The translations under genes were made by a program, and so were the position numbers. The notes under the pieces were generated by a model, which ran no database searches, had not been told where the DNA came from, and saw nothing but the letters and a program-made list of their open reading frames with translations. Below are positions 23,530 through 33,102 of a DNA stretch of 64,000 bases, piece after piece (within the stretch, counting starts at the first letter, position 1; every line of letters starts with the position of its first letter). The stretch is from Bin94 sp965215535 (GTDB lineage: Bacteria > Gemmatimonadota > Gemmatimonadetes > Longimicrobiales > Gaopeijiaceae): the NCBI GenBank assembly GCA_965215535.1, contig OZ244063.1, forward strand, positions 1,116,001 to 1,180,000, given 5' to 3'.

Positions 23530-25425
23530 TCAATTCCAGTCGATGTCGCCGGTGCGGATCGGGCGGCCATTCCGCAGGATCCGGTAGGCCTCCATGGCGC
23601 GGTAGGCGGGCAGGCCGAGGGTGCGGAGAAGATCGGCTGTGGCGCGGTTGCGATCGACGACCCGCTGCCAGAATTCGCGGGGATCGGAGCCGGGGAAGGG
23701 AGCCGAATCCTTTTGCGATTCGTGGCGGAAGATGGCCTGAACCTTGCGCCGCAGCTCGCCATCGGAGAGGGGCACCAGAACGGTGGCTTCGCCGAGCCCC
23801 CACTCCTGCCAGGCGCCGCGGTAGAGCCAGAACCAGGGCGGGGGACCGGTGTAGCGGGCAAGCGCGCTCTCGACCGCCTCCAGGCACATGCGGTGCGTGC
23901 CATGCGGGTCGGAGAGGTCGCCTGCGGCAAAGATCATTGCGGGCCGAAGCTCTTCCAGAAGCTGTGTCACAACTTCGATGTCGGCCTCTCCGATCGGATT
24001 CTTGCGCACCTTTCCGGTGCGGTAGAAGGGAAGATCGAGGAAGCGGGCGCTGGATGCGGGCAATCCCAGGGCCTCGAGCGCCGCAGTGGCCTCGCTCTCG
24101 CGAATTGCACGCTTGAGATCCTGAACTGTGGCCGGATCGATCTCGCCGGGACGCTTGGCCCCCAGCCCGGCCTCGACCTCGGCGATGCGCGCCACCTGCT
24201 CCTCGGCCCCGGGGCGATCCAGGATATGCGCCGCCCGGCGCATAAAGTCGAGATAGCGCAATGCCTCGTGGTCGAAGACCGCAATGTTGCCCGAGGTCTG
24301 ATAGGCCACGGTCACCCGGTTGCCATTCTCGGCAAGCTTGCGCAACATTCCCCCCATCGAGATGACGTCGTCGTCGGGATGGGGTGAAAAGACAAGGATA
24401 TCGTAGCCGCGCGGCAGGCGACTCTTGCCACGAATGCGGGCCAGGAGCGTGGTGAAGACCTGGCCGTTGAGGGGTTCGGCCGATCCGTGGCGCGAAACCA
24501 GCGAGGCCAGATCGTGCTGGCGATAATCGTCGGTGGCGAGGTGCAGAATCGGCTTTTCGGCGCGCTGGCTGAGCCAGATGACGGCCTCGGTTTCCATCTG
24601 TTTTGTCCAGACGACATCGTCCACCAGCCAGGGTGTGCGAATGCGCGTCAGGTCGGCGGCCGCGGCCGGATCGAGATAGACGGTGGCCGCAGGGTGTTGT
24701 TGCAGAAAGGTGGCGGCGACATCGGCGTGGACATCGCCCTCGACCGAACGCCGCACAATCGGCGCCTTGTGCTCGCCGGTCGCCAGAAGGATCACCTCGC
24801 GCGCGTCCAGAATTGTGGCAACCCCCATTGTGATTGCCTGCGGCGGAACATTGCGCTTGCCGAAGAAGTCGCCCGCCGCGTCGGAGCGCGTGACCGAGTC
24901 GAGATAGAGGAGCCGGGTGCGGGAATCGCGCACCGACCCCGGTTCATTGAAGCCGATGTGGCCGCTGCGGCCAATGCCCAGAAGTTGCAGATCGATGCCG
25001 CCGGCTTCCTGAATGCGGTCCTCGAATTCCGCGCAGTGTGCCTCGACCTCGGCCTCGGGGAGGTCGCCCCGGGGGATGTGCCGGTTTGCGGGGGCGACAT
25101 TGATGTGATCGAAGAGGTTTTCGCGCATGTAGCGGTGGTAGCTGTGAATGCTCCCGGGCTGCATGGGGAAGTACTCGTCGAGATTGAAGGTGACGACATT
25201 GGCAAAGTCGAGCCCCTCGTCGGCGTGCATGCGAATCAGCTCGCGGTAGACGCCGAGCGGGGTGGAGCCGGTGGCCAGCCCCAGAACGGCACTGCGTCCC
25301 TCGCGGGCGCGCTCCCGGATCAGGGTGGCGATCCGGGCGGCCACCTCGCGCGCAATGCTGTCGTGGTCGGGAAGGACGCGCACATCGATCCGTTCCCGTC
25401 GCCGCGCCGACGAAGCTCCGGTCAT
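23530..25425 (-). CDS. NagB-like deaminase/isomerase domain fused to PIG-L (LmbE) deacetylase domain
   Basis: A 631-residue fusion. Residues about 10-270 are a glucosamine-6-phosphate deaminase (NagB) fold with D83 in FNLDEY and the loop GIGRSGHIGFNEP. In that loop the catalytic Asp of E. coli NagB (D141) aligns with Ser154, while the following His156 and Glu161 are kept. Residues about 340-520 are a PIG-L deacetylase with the zinc motif H349PDDD and SDPHGTH. PIG-L enzymes deacetylate GlcNAc-containing substrates, so one protein may act on an amino-sugar twice. Similar fusions are known in Bacteroidetes-type genomes. The start at 25425 lies 28 bases after the M16 gene. Confidence 0.85.
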   Translation of the reverse strand: MTGASSARRRERIDVRVLPDHDSIAREVAARIATLIRERAREGRSAVLGLATGSTPLGVYRELIRMHADEGLDFANVVTFNLDEYFPMQPGSIHSYHRYMRENLFDHINVAPANRHIPRGDLPEAEVEAHCAEFEDRIQEAGGIDLQLLGIGRSGHIGFNEPGSVRDSRTRLLYLDSVTRSDAAGDFFGKRNVPPQAITMGVATILDAREVILLATGEHKAPIVRRSVEGDVHADVAATFLQQHPAATVYLDPAAAADLTRIRTPWLVDDVVWTKQMETEAVIWLSQRAEKPILHLATDDYRQHDLASLVSRHGSAEPLNGQVFTTLLARIRGKSRLPRGYDILVFSPHPDDDVISMGGMLRKLAENGNRVTVAYQTSGNIAVFDHEALRYLDFMRRAAHILDRPGAEEQVARIAEVEAGLGAKRPGEIDPATVQDLKRAIRESEATAALEALGLPASSARFLDLPFYRTGKVRKNPIGEADIEVVTQLLEELRPAMIFAAGDLSDPHGTHRMCLEAVESALARYTGPPPWFWLYRGAWQEWGLGEATVLVPLSDGELRRKVQAIFRHESQKDSAPFPGSDPREFWQRVVDRNRATADLLRTLGLPAYRAMEAYRILRNGRPIRTGDIDWN

Positions 25426-25453
25426 GGGCAGAGGCTGTCGTTGGCCGGAGCTG

Positions 25454-28288
25454 CTACGGCACCTTCGGCTCGGGCAGGAGCACGAATCGGGCGTACTGAT
25501 CGGTGCGCAGGTAGCGAATCGCGGCTTCCTGCACCTGCTCTGCGGTCCATCCCTCGATCCAGTCGTAGCGGGGAATGTCGCGGAAGTCGCGCTCCGCCTG
25601 CACAAAGGCCCGCAAGCGACTCAGCCAGTAGCCATTCTCCTCGAGATTGGTCTCGCGGGTGCGACGGTCGGTTTCGCGCACCTTCGCCACGATCTCGGGG
25701 TCGGGGCCCTCGTTCCTGAGCCGTTCGATCTCCTCAAAGACCACCGCCGAGAGCTCGTCAACCCTCTCCGGGTCGGAGCCGAATTGAACCACGATCGCGT
25801 ACTCGTCGTCGGGGCGGTCCGAGAGCGAACCCGACACGCCAACGCCATAGGTGCCTCCCATATCCTCGCGCAGCAGCTCGCGCAGGCGAATGCGCAGCAC
25901 ACTCGCCAGGGCATCGATCGCGGTGGCCTCCTCGAGCGAATATTCGGCGTCGCCCCGGAAGTGAATCTCGGTCTGGCTCTGCGGCTCCACACCCTTGTGC
26001 ACAACCTTTTCGATGACGCCCGCCGGGGGATCAATCCCGAGATCGACCCAGGATTCCACCCGGCCAAGGTTGGGCAGCGAACCGAGCCATCTCTCGACCA
26101 GGGGCCGGATCGCGGCGGGCTCGAAGGCGCCCACAAAGAAGAAGGTGAAATCGGATGCATCGGCGAAGCGGTCGCGGTAGAACTCCAGCGCCACATCCAG
26201 ATCCGCCTCCTGAACGGCCCTCATCTGGTCTGCAATGCTGCCGCCCGCGCGCGGATGTCCCTGGCTCAGGGTGGTCGCGACGGTATCCATCAACGCAAAC
26301 TGCGGCATGGCGCCGAAATCAATCGCGGCCATCTGGGCCTTGTAGGCCGAGAAGGCGGTCTCGTCGCGTCGGGGAGCCGTGAAGTAGAGGTAGATGAGTT
26401 GGAAGGCGGTCTCGAGATCCTGGGGCGAAGCCTGTCCATTGATCCCCTCGGTGAGAGACGAGATCGCGGGAAGGACGCGGACCTGCTTCCCCGTCAGCTT
26501 CTTGCCCAGCGCAACCTGGTCGAACGCGCCCACGCCACCCTGCCCGACCGCCTGGGTCGCGATCTCGGCATCCATGAAGTTGTCATCGCCGGCCAGCGAG
26601 GTTCCCCCGGGGCTTATGGCCGCGAAGAGCACCTCGTCGTCCTTGAAGTCGGTCGGCTTGAGCACAACGCGCACTCCATTGGCAAGCTCCCAGAGGGTCA
26701 CGCCGACCTCGGCGACCGATTCCTCTGTCAGAACGGGCGACCCCTCGGGGATCGCTGCAACCAGGGGGGCATCGACCGCAGCATCCTCGTAGGGGGCGAT
26801 CTCTTTCGCGGCGACCGTCGCAAAAACCCCGGTCAGATCGTCCTCGGTCGGAGCCTCCACGCCCTCGCGTTCGGTTCCACTGACCAGCAGCACGCGCCCG
26901 CGCTCCGCCAGCCATTCCTGTCCGGCGGCATTCACCTCATCCAGGGAGATCCCGGGCAGAAGGGCATCCACGAGCTCCATCTCGGTTTCGCGCGACGGAT
27001 AGGGCGCTTCCTCCAGGAAAACATTGATGTAGCGATTCGCCAGCGCACCCGATTCCTGATTTTCGGCCTCGGCCAGCCGGCTCTCGTAGCCCCGTCGCAG
27101 AGCCACCTTCTGGCGCTCCAGCTCACCGGCGGTAAAGCCATGGCGCGACACCCGCTCGGCTTCGCTCAAGACGGCCTCCAGCCCACGGAGAAAGCCGTCT
27201 TCGGCCACGCCGACGCGGAGCTGCGCAGCCTCCAGATTGCGCGCAACGCCGCCCCCCAGACCGACGCCGGCATTGAGGAAGGGAGGATCGGCCTGCAGGG
27301 TCAGCTCGTTGAGCCGCCGGTTCAGCATTCCGGTGTAGAGGGAACGGACGCGAGCGGCGCGAAAATCGCCAATGGTGCGATACTCGCGCGGGGACTGCTT
27401 GTACATCACCTCGACATCGGAGAGGGGCATCTCGGGGTCGGTGGCCACCGAAATCAGCGGCGCATGATCGAAGGGAACCGCGGCCTCGGTGCGGGGCCGG
27501 GGGTCGGCAGGGCCGGCAAGCGCGCCGAAGTGTTCCCGGATCGTTGCCTCGATTTCGGCAACATCGAAATCGCCGACCGCCACAACCGCCATCAGATCGG
27601 GGCGATACCAGTCCTCATAGAAGCTGCGGAGCCGTTCGACCGGGGCGGTGCGCACCACATCCGGGTCGCCGATCGGCAGCCGTTCGGCATAGCGGGAATC
27701 GTGCAGCATGGCAGGAATCTGCTGGTCCTGAATCCGCGCGATGCCGCCACGCCGTCCGCGCCACTCCTCGATGATCACGCCGCGCTCCTTGTCCACCTCT
27801 TCGGGCTCGAAGAGAACGCCACCCGCCCAATCCGCCAGAATTCGGAAGGCGGTCGAGAGGATCTCGGGGTCGTCCATCGGCACCTGCAACATGTAGACCG
27901 TCTCGTCGAAGCCTGTATAGGCGTTCACGTTGGGCCCGAAGCGCATGCCGATCGATTCGAGGTAGTCCACCAGCTCCTGCTTGGCGAAGTTGCGCGTGCC
28001 ATTGAAGGCCATATGCTCAACGAAGTGCGCCAGGCCCTGCTGGTTGTCCTCCTCCAAAATCGAGCCGGCATTGACCACCAATCGTAGCTCGGCGCGATTC
28101 GCGGGTTCCCCATTCGCGCGCACGAAGTAGGTCAGGCCATTGGCGAGGGTGCCTCGCACAACCGCAGGATCGGAGGGGATGGGGGTGGTGGGGTCGGGTT
28201 GCGTCTGGGCGGCGGCCGGAAGCGCAAATGCCGCAAGCGCAAGACCGGAGAAGACAATGGCATGAATGGAGTGGCGGGCCGAAAACAC
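25454..28288 (-). CDS. Secreted M16 family zinc metalloprotease
   Basis: A 944-residue protease with a signal peptide (about residues 1-27, cleaved after LPAAA). The inverted zinc motif H88FVEH92 is followed by the third ligand region in GVIIEEW. It has the two-repeat M16 architecture: the N-terminal half carries the active site and the C-terminal half (from about 480) is a non-catalytic clam-shell partner. Family members degrade small peptides in the periplasm. Start is GTG 28288 with GGAGAG eight bases upstream. Probably co-transcribed with the NagB-PIG-L gene. Confidence 0.92.
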   Translation of the reverse strand: MFSARHSIHAIVFSGLALAAFALPAAAQTQPDPTTPIPSDPAVVRGTLANGLTYFVRANGEPANRAELRLVVNAGSILEEDNQQGLAHFVEHMAFNGTRNFAKQELVDYLESIGMRFGPNVNAYTGFDETVYMLQVPMDDPEILSTAFRILADWAGGVLFEPEEVDKERGVIIEEWRGRRGGIARIQDQQIPAMLHDSRYAERLPIGDPDVVRTAPVERLRSFYEDWYRPDLMAVVAVGDFDVAEIEATIREHFGALAGPADPRPRTEAAVPFDHAPLISVATDPEMPLSDVEVMYKQSPREYRTIGDFRAARVRSLYTGMLNRRLNELTLQADPPFLNAGVGLGGGVARNLEAAQLRVGVAEDGFLRGLEAVLSEAERVSRHGFTAGELERQKVALRRGYESRLAEAENQESGALANRYINVFLEEAPYPSRETEMELVDALLPGISLDEVNAAGQEWLAERGRVLLVSGTEREGVEAPTEDDLTGVFATVAAKEIAPYEDAAVDAPLVAAIPEGSPVLTEESVAEVGVTLWELANGVRVVLKPTDFKDDEVLFAAISPGGTSLAGDDNFMDAEIATQAVGQGGVGAFDQVALGKKLTGKQVRVLPAISSLTEGINGQASPQDLETAFQLIYLYFTAPRRDETAFSAYKAQMAAIDFGAMPQFALMDTVATTLSQGHPRAGGSIADQMRAVQEADLDVALEFYRDRFADASDFTFFFVGAFEPAAIRPLVERWLGSLPNLGRVESWVDLGIDPPAGVIEKVVHKGVEPQSQTEIHFRGDAEYSLEEATAIDALASVLRIRLRELLREDMGGTYGVGVSGSLSDRPDDEYAIVVQFGSDPERVDELSAVVFEEIERLRNEGPDPEIVAKVRETDRRTRETNLEENGYWLSRLRAFVQAERDFRDIPRYDWIEGWTAEQVQEAAIRYLRTDQYARFVLLPEPKVP

Positions 28289-28438
28289 GAGAAGACTCTC
28301 CTGCAGAGGGGAAAAGGGAGATCGGCGAGCTTAAGAATGTTCGCTACAGTGTCGGGTCGGTTGCGAAGGCGCGAATGACAACTGCACAAAGTTAGAGCGA
28401 TGCCGGGCCGGAGGGAACAGGTGACGGTACACCGCAAA

Positions 28439-28463
28439 GCCGGGGCTGTGCCCCCACCCCGGC
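28439..28463 (-). terminator. GC-rich hairpin just after radC
   Basis: Three bases after the radC stop, GCCGGGG pairs perfectly with CCCCGGC across an 11-base loop, followed by TTT. The U-tract is short, so it is only a probable intrinsic terminator. It would end the bamD-nadD-secA-radC transcript before the M16 gene. Confidence 0.5.
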
Positions 28464-28466
28464 GCC

Positions 28467-29174
28467 TCAGAGCTCGGCGGCCCCCTGCAAATTGCCGCGA
28501 CCCGCCAGCGAAGAGAAGGATTCACCCGCGACAATGATGTGGTCGATCACCGGAATTCCCAACTGATCTCCGGCGGTGCCCAACTGCTCCGTCACGTGCA
28601 GATCCTCGGGCGAGGGCTCCGGGTTCCCCGAAGGGTGATTGTGGACCAGGATCAGCGCCGCCGCGCGCAGCACAATCGCATCGCGGAAGACTTCGCGCGG
28701 GTGAATGAGCGAGGCGTCGAGGATTCCGCGGGTGATCTGGCGCTGGCAGATCGGTGCATTCTGTGAATCCAGAAGGAGCACATGGAACTCCTCGTGCGGG
28801 AGGTGGGCCAGCGCGGGCGCGAAGAGCGAATGCACATCGGCGGGCCCGGCGATGGGCTCCCCGCGGGTCAGCCGCGCGGCCGCAACCCGTCTGCCCAACT
28901 CGATCGCCGCCACGATCCGGCCGGCCATGGCCATCCCGATCCCGCGGATCTCCATCAGGCGTCCCACATCGATCCGGGCAAGTTCGCCGAGCTGACCGTG
29001 CGACAGATTCAGAACGCGATCCGCCAGCGCCGAGGCGGGCTGGGCCGAACTCCCCGCTCCGATCAGCAACACCAGCAGCTCCCCCTCCGAGAGCGGCCCC
29101 GGACCAAATCGATGCAGGCGTTCGCGGGGGCGTCCCTCGGGGGGGTGTTCCGCTAGTGTGCCCGCCCGCAGCAC
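28467..29174 (-). CDS. radC: RadC family JAB/MPN-domain protein
   Basis: A 235-residue protein of typical length. An N-terminal helix-hairpin-helix-like part (LMEIRGIGMAMAGRI) precedes a JAB metalloprotease-like domain with HNHPSGNPEPSPED. Its biochemical role is not settled; the historic link to DNA repair is weak. No ATG begins the conserved region. GTG 29174 lies inside the secA 3' end, so the two genes overlap by 22 bases, with no independent ribosome site seen. Confidence 0.88.
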   Translation of the reverse strand: MLRAGTLAEHPPEGRPRERLHRFGPGPLSEGELLVLLIGAGSSAQPASALADRVLNLSHGQLGELARIDVGRLMEIRGIGMAMAGRIVAAIELGRRVAAARLTRGEPIAGPADVHSLFAPALAHLPHEEFHVLLLDSQNAPICQRQITRGILDASLIHPREVFRDAIVLRAAALILVHNHPSGNPEPSPEDLHVTEQLGTAGDQLGIPVIDHIIVAGESFSSLAGRGNLQGAAEL

Positions 29175-32100
29175 TTCTTGTACTTTCTGCCGCTTCCGCA
29201 GGGGCAGGGATCGTTGCGCCCCGGAGTGCGTTCGGTCACAACCGGACGACGGGGTTCTTCTCTGCCGCGATTGGTGGCCAGCCGGCCGACCGGGCTCGCC
29301 ATTGCGGCGCCACTTGCCGCAGTCGTCGTCTCGCGACGAGTTCCGGCCGCCATCCCGAAGGAATCCACGGAGGCCTTCGCGGCAACCGGCTGCCCCTGCC
29401 CCGCCCCCGCTGCGGCGCGTCCTGCGCCAGCGGCCGCGTACTGCATCCGGCCCGCAGGCTGCACGCCCGGCGAGGGCCGCTGCTCGAGTCGCACCCGAAA
29501 AAACTGCTGCGTCACCGTACGGCGAATGTCTTCCATCAGGCTGACAAACATCTCGTAGGCTTCCTTCTTGTATTCGACCAGGGGATCCTTCTGACCCCAG
29601 CCGCGAAAGCCGATCGACGCCTTGAGGTGATCGAGATCGTAGAGGTGATCCTTCCACTTTCCGTCGATCGTCGAGAGCAGGACGAAGCTCATCACCCGGT
29701 CGGCGTGTTCGCCAAAGACCTCGATCTGGCGGGCAAAGGCGTCGTGCACGGCCTCTTCGGCGACCCGCAGCGCATCTTCGCGATCGACGCTGCCATCGCG
29801 TTCGCCCTCCAGGGGGGGAAGCGCCGTGTGCAGATCGAGCAGCATCCGCTGCCGCAACCCCGAGACCTCGAAGCCCTCCTCCAGATCGTCGTCGGGAAGG
29901 GCGGCCTCGAAGACGCCGGCCATCGCATGGCGGATCATCTCGCGGAGTTCGCCCCTGAGATCCTCGCCGCCCTCGAGCGCAAAGAGACGCAGGTCGTAGA
30001 TGACCTCGCGCTGCTGGTTCATGACATCGTCGTAGTCGAGCAGGCGCTTTCTGGATTCGAAGTTGTTGCCTTCGACACGCTTCTGGGCCCGCCCGATCGA
30101 GCGCGTGACCAGGGGATGGGTAATGACCTCGCCCTCGTCGGCACCCATCCGCTCCATGTAGTTGGCAATGCGCTCCATTCCCCCGAAGAGGCGCATCAGG
30201 TCGTCTTCGAGAGAGAGAAAGAACTGCGACGCCCCCGGATCGCCCTGGCGCCCCGCCCGGCCCCGCAACTGACGGTCGATTCTGCGCGCTTCGTGGCGCT
30301 CCGATCCCAGGATATGAAGCCCTCCGACCTCGATGACATGATCGTCGGGCTTGCCCTCGAGCTCCTCGTAGCGGGTCGGATCGGTCGCGGCCACCGTCTC
30401 CAGATCCAGCTCCCGCGCGCGCGCCCACCCCACGGTCCGCGGCTCGGTCACGCCCTCGCCCAGCTTGATGTCGGTGCCGCGGCCGGCCATGTTCGTCGCA
30501 ATCGTGACGGCCCCCGGACGCCCGGCCTCGGTCACGATCTCCGATTCCCGCCGGTGCTGCTTCGCATTCAGCACATTGTGAGGCACCCGGCGACGCTTGA
30601 GCATGCGCGCAAGCGTTTCCGACACCTCGACGTTGGTCGTCCCGACCAGCACCGGAAGCTCCAGCCGGTGCAGCCGCTCGATCTCGTTCATCAGCGCCTG
30701 GTACTTCTCGCGCCGGGTTCTGAAGATCAGGTCGTCGCGGTCATCGCGCACAATCGGCCGGTTGGTGGGAATCACCGAGACATCCAGGTTGTAGATCTGG
30801 TGAAATTCGGTCTCTTCCGTCTCGGCGGTTCCCGTCATGCCCGCCAGCTTGTCATACATGCGGAAGTAGTTCTGAATGGTGATCGTGGCCAGCGTCTGGG
30901 TCTCGCCGCGAATCTCGACCCCCTCCTTGGCCTCGACCGCCTGGTGAAGTCCATCGCTCCAGCGCCGTCCGGGCATCTGCCGCCCGGTGAATTCATCGAC
31001 AATGACGATGGATCCATCGTCGCCAATGATGTAGCGCTCGTCCTTCTGGAAGAGCGTGTAGGCCTTGAGAAGCTGGTGAATGACATGAATGCGCTGCGAC
31101 TTGTCGGCATACTCGGCCTCCAGCTCGGCCATGCGCGCGCGCTTGTCCTCGACCGACATCTCCTCGTCGTCCTGGACCCGGCCCATGACCTCTGAAAGAT
31201 CGGGCACCACAAAGGCGGCAGGATCTCCCGGCGAGAGCTCGTCCAGGCCGGCGTCCGAGAGGTGGACATTGCTGCCCTTTTCGTCCATGGCAAAGAAGAG
31301 CATCTCGTCGATCTCATGGAGCCGCTTCTCGCGCATGTAGTCGCCCTCGACCCGCTGCACCAGCTTGACGACTCCGGGCTGATCGGCCAGGAGCTTCATC
31401 AAACGCTTGTTCTTCGGACCGCCCCGCTTGGCCGCCAGCAGCTTCTCGCCGGCCGCGTATTCATCGGTGTCGGATTCGATATCGCGTTCCGCCTCGGCCA
31501 CCAGCCGGTTCACCATGCGCGACTGCTTCCGGTGAAGCGCTCCCACCACCGAGGCCATCTGCTTGAAGGGGGTGGAGGTGTCGCGGGTGGCCGGACCCGA
31601 GATGATGAGGGGCGTTCTGGCTTCGTCGATGAGGATCGAATCCACCTCGTCGATGATCGCGTAGTGGTGCCCGCGCTGGACGCGCTGCTCCAGGGTGTGA
31701 ACCATGTTGTCGCGCAGATAGTCGAAGCCGAACTCGTTGTTGGTCCCGTAGGTGATGTCGGCGCGGTAGGCATTCTGCCGCTCGGGCGACCCCGGCTGAT
31801 GCAGATCGACGCAGTCCACCGTCAGACCGAGCAGGGTATAGATGGCGCCCATCCACTCGGCGTCGCGCTGCGCCAGGTAGGAGTTCACCGTCACCAGGTG
31901 CGCACCCCGGCCCGCGAGCGCGTTGAGGTAGAGTGGCATCGTCGCCACCAGCGTCTTCCCTTCGCCGGTCGCCATTTCGGCCACCCGTCCGCGATGAAGC
32001 TGCACGGCCCCGATCAACTGGACATCGTAGGGAACCATGTCCCAGACCATGCGATGACCGGTCACCTTCACCTCTCTGCCAACAAGACGGCGACAGGCAT

Positions 32101-32446
32101 CCTTCACCACCGCAAAGGCCTCCGGCAGAATCTCTTCGAGTGCCTCGGCCAGGAGGGTTCCGTACTGCTCCTCGAGCTTTCCGATCCGAATGGTGAGCTC
32201 CTCGCGCTCGTCGGCCTCGGTCGAGGTGCGCTTCCGGTCGCGCAGCTCCCCGATCTCGTCGAGGGTCTCCTGCGTGAACCCGGCAATGCGGGCGCGGAAA
32301 TCGTCGGTGCGGGCGCGCAGCTCGTCGTCGGTCAGCTCCAGAAGCTCCTCCTGGTGCGCATTGATCCGCTCCACCAGAGGCGCCAGGCGTTTCACCTCGC
32401 GTGCATAGCGCGACCCGATCATCTGTTTGATGAGTCCCTTGATCAT
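29153..32446 (-). CDS. secA: SecA, preprotein translocase ATPase
   Basis: A 1097-residue motor for Sec export, longer than the usual 850-900. Walker A (MATGEGKT, about 158-165), IIDEVDSILIDEARTPLIIS and the helicase motifs are intact. An Arg/Glu-rich insertion near residues 64-100 and a long Ala/Gly-rich tail (about 990-1070) account for most of the extra length. The C-terminus is the zinc-binding CPCGSGRKYKKCC that contacts SecB and ribosomes. It overlaps nadD by four bases and radC by 22. Confidence 0.97.
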   Translation of the reverse strand: MIKGLIKQMIGSRYAREVKRLAPLVERINAHQEELLELTDDELRARTDDFRARIAGFTQETLDEIGELRDRKRTSTEADEREELTIRIGKLEEQYGTLLAEALEEILPEAFAVVKDACRRLVGREVKVTGHRMVWDMVPYDVQLIGAVQLHRGRVAEMATGEGKTLVATMPLYLNALAGRGAHLVTVNSYLAQRDAEWMGAIYTLLGLTVDCVDLHQPGSPERQNAYRADITYGTNNEFGFDYLRDNMVHTLEQRVQRGHHYAIIDEVDSILIDEARTPLIISGPATRDTSTPFKQMASVVGALHRKQSRMVNRLVAEAERDIESDTDEYAAGEKLLAAKRGGPKNKRLMKLLADQPGVVKLVQRVEGDYMREKRLHEIDEMLFFAMDEKGSNVHLSDAGLDELSPGDPAAFVVPDLSEVMGRVQDDEEMSVEDKRARMAELEAEYADKSQRIHVIHQLLKAYTLFQKDERYIIGDDGSIVIVDEFTGRQMPGRRWSDGLHQAVEAKEGVEIRGETQTLATITIQNYFRMYDKLAGMTGTAETEETEFHQIYNLDVSVIPTNRPIVRDDRDDLIFRTRREKYQALMNEIERLHRLELPVLVGTTNVEVSETLARMLKRRRVPHNVLNAKQHRRESEIVTEAGRPGAVTIATNMAGRGTDIKLGEGVTEPRTVGWARARELDLETVAATDPTRYEELEGKPDDHVIEVGGLHILGSERHEARRIDRQLRGRAGRQGDPGASQFFLSLEDDLMRLFGGMERIANYMERMGADEGEVITHPLVTRSIGRAQKRVEGNNFESRKRLLDYDDVMNQQREVIYDLRLFALEGGEDLRGELREMIRHAMAGVFEAALPDDDLEEGFEVSGLRQRMLLDLHTALPPLEGERDGSVDREDALRVAEEAVHDAFARQIEVFGEHADRVMSFVLLSTIDGKWKDHLYDLDHLKASIGFRGWGQKDPLVEYKKEAYEMFVSLMEDIRRTVTQQFFRVRLEQRPSPGVQPAGRMQYAAAGAGRAAAGAGQGQPVAAKASVDSFGMAAGTRRETTTAASGAAMASPVGRLATNRGREEPRRPVVTERTPGRNDPCPCGSGRKYKKCCGRAH

Positions 32447-33102
32447 CGTTCCCTCTTCCTCCTGCTGCTGTAAAGTCCTTCGTTCTCTAGTATCGCCAGA
32501 ACGGCGGGCGAAACCATGTCTGAAACGGTCAGTCCCCGCTCGATCCGTTCGCGGAGCTGCGAAGACGAGAGATCAACCGGTGTCACCGCGACCGTGCGCA
32601 CCCCCGGACCGCGGTCGGCCGCCGGGGGAAAATCCACTCCGGGGCGCGAAGTCACGATCACCTCGGCCAGCTTCCGGATCTCCGCCGCCTCGCGCCACGC
32701 ATCGAGTTTGCCGAAGAGGTCGGCGCCCACGATCAGCGCCAGGCGCCAGTGCGGGGATTCGCTGCGGAGCTGTCGCAGAGTGTCGATGGTGTAGGAAACG
32801 CCGCCGCGCTCCACCTCGATTCCACTCGCTCTAAAGAGGGGGTGATCCTGAATGGCCGCGCGCACCATCCGCAGGCGAATTGCCCCGGGTGCGGGCGCAT
32901 GTGCGGTCTTGTGCGGAGGCCGAGAAGCCGGTACCCAGAGTACCCGGTCGAGCCGAGCCTCGCGGGCCACCTCCTGCGCCACCGTCAGATGCCCCAGATG
33001 CGGCGGATCGAAGGTGCCTCCAAAGACCCCCACGCGCCGGATGCCTTCCTCGGCGGTGCAGAGCCGTGCAGAGCTCAGCGCGATCCCGACGCCAGGCCCC
33101 AT
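32443..33102 (-). CDS. nadD: NadD, nicotinate-nucleotide adenylyltransferase
   Basis: A 219-residue NAD-biosynthesis enzyme. GVFGGTFDPPHLGHL is the nucleotidyltransferase signature, with the HLGH-type motif. The C-terminal SSSQLRERI is the second ATP-contact motif (ISSTxIR-like). It converts nicotinate mononucleotide and ATP to deamido-NAD. The first 22 residues precede the conserved core and overlap the bamD 3' end by 28 bases, so a later start is possible. Its stop overlaps secA as ATGA. Confidence 0.93.
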   Translation of the reverse strand: MGPGVGIALSSARLCTAEEGIRRVGVFGGTFDPPHLGHLTVAQEVAREARLDRVLWVPASRPPHKTAHAPAPGAIRLRMVRAAIQDHPLFRASGIEVERGGVSYTIDTLRQLRSESPHWRLALIVGADLFGKLDAWREAAEIRKLAEVIVTSRPGVDFPPAADRGPGVRTVAVTPVDLSSSQLRERIERGLTVSDMVSPAVLAILENEGLYSSRRKRER

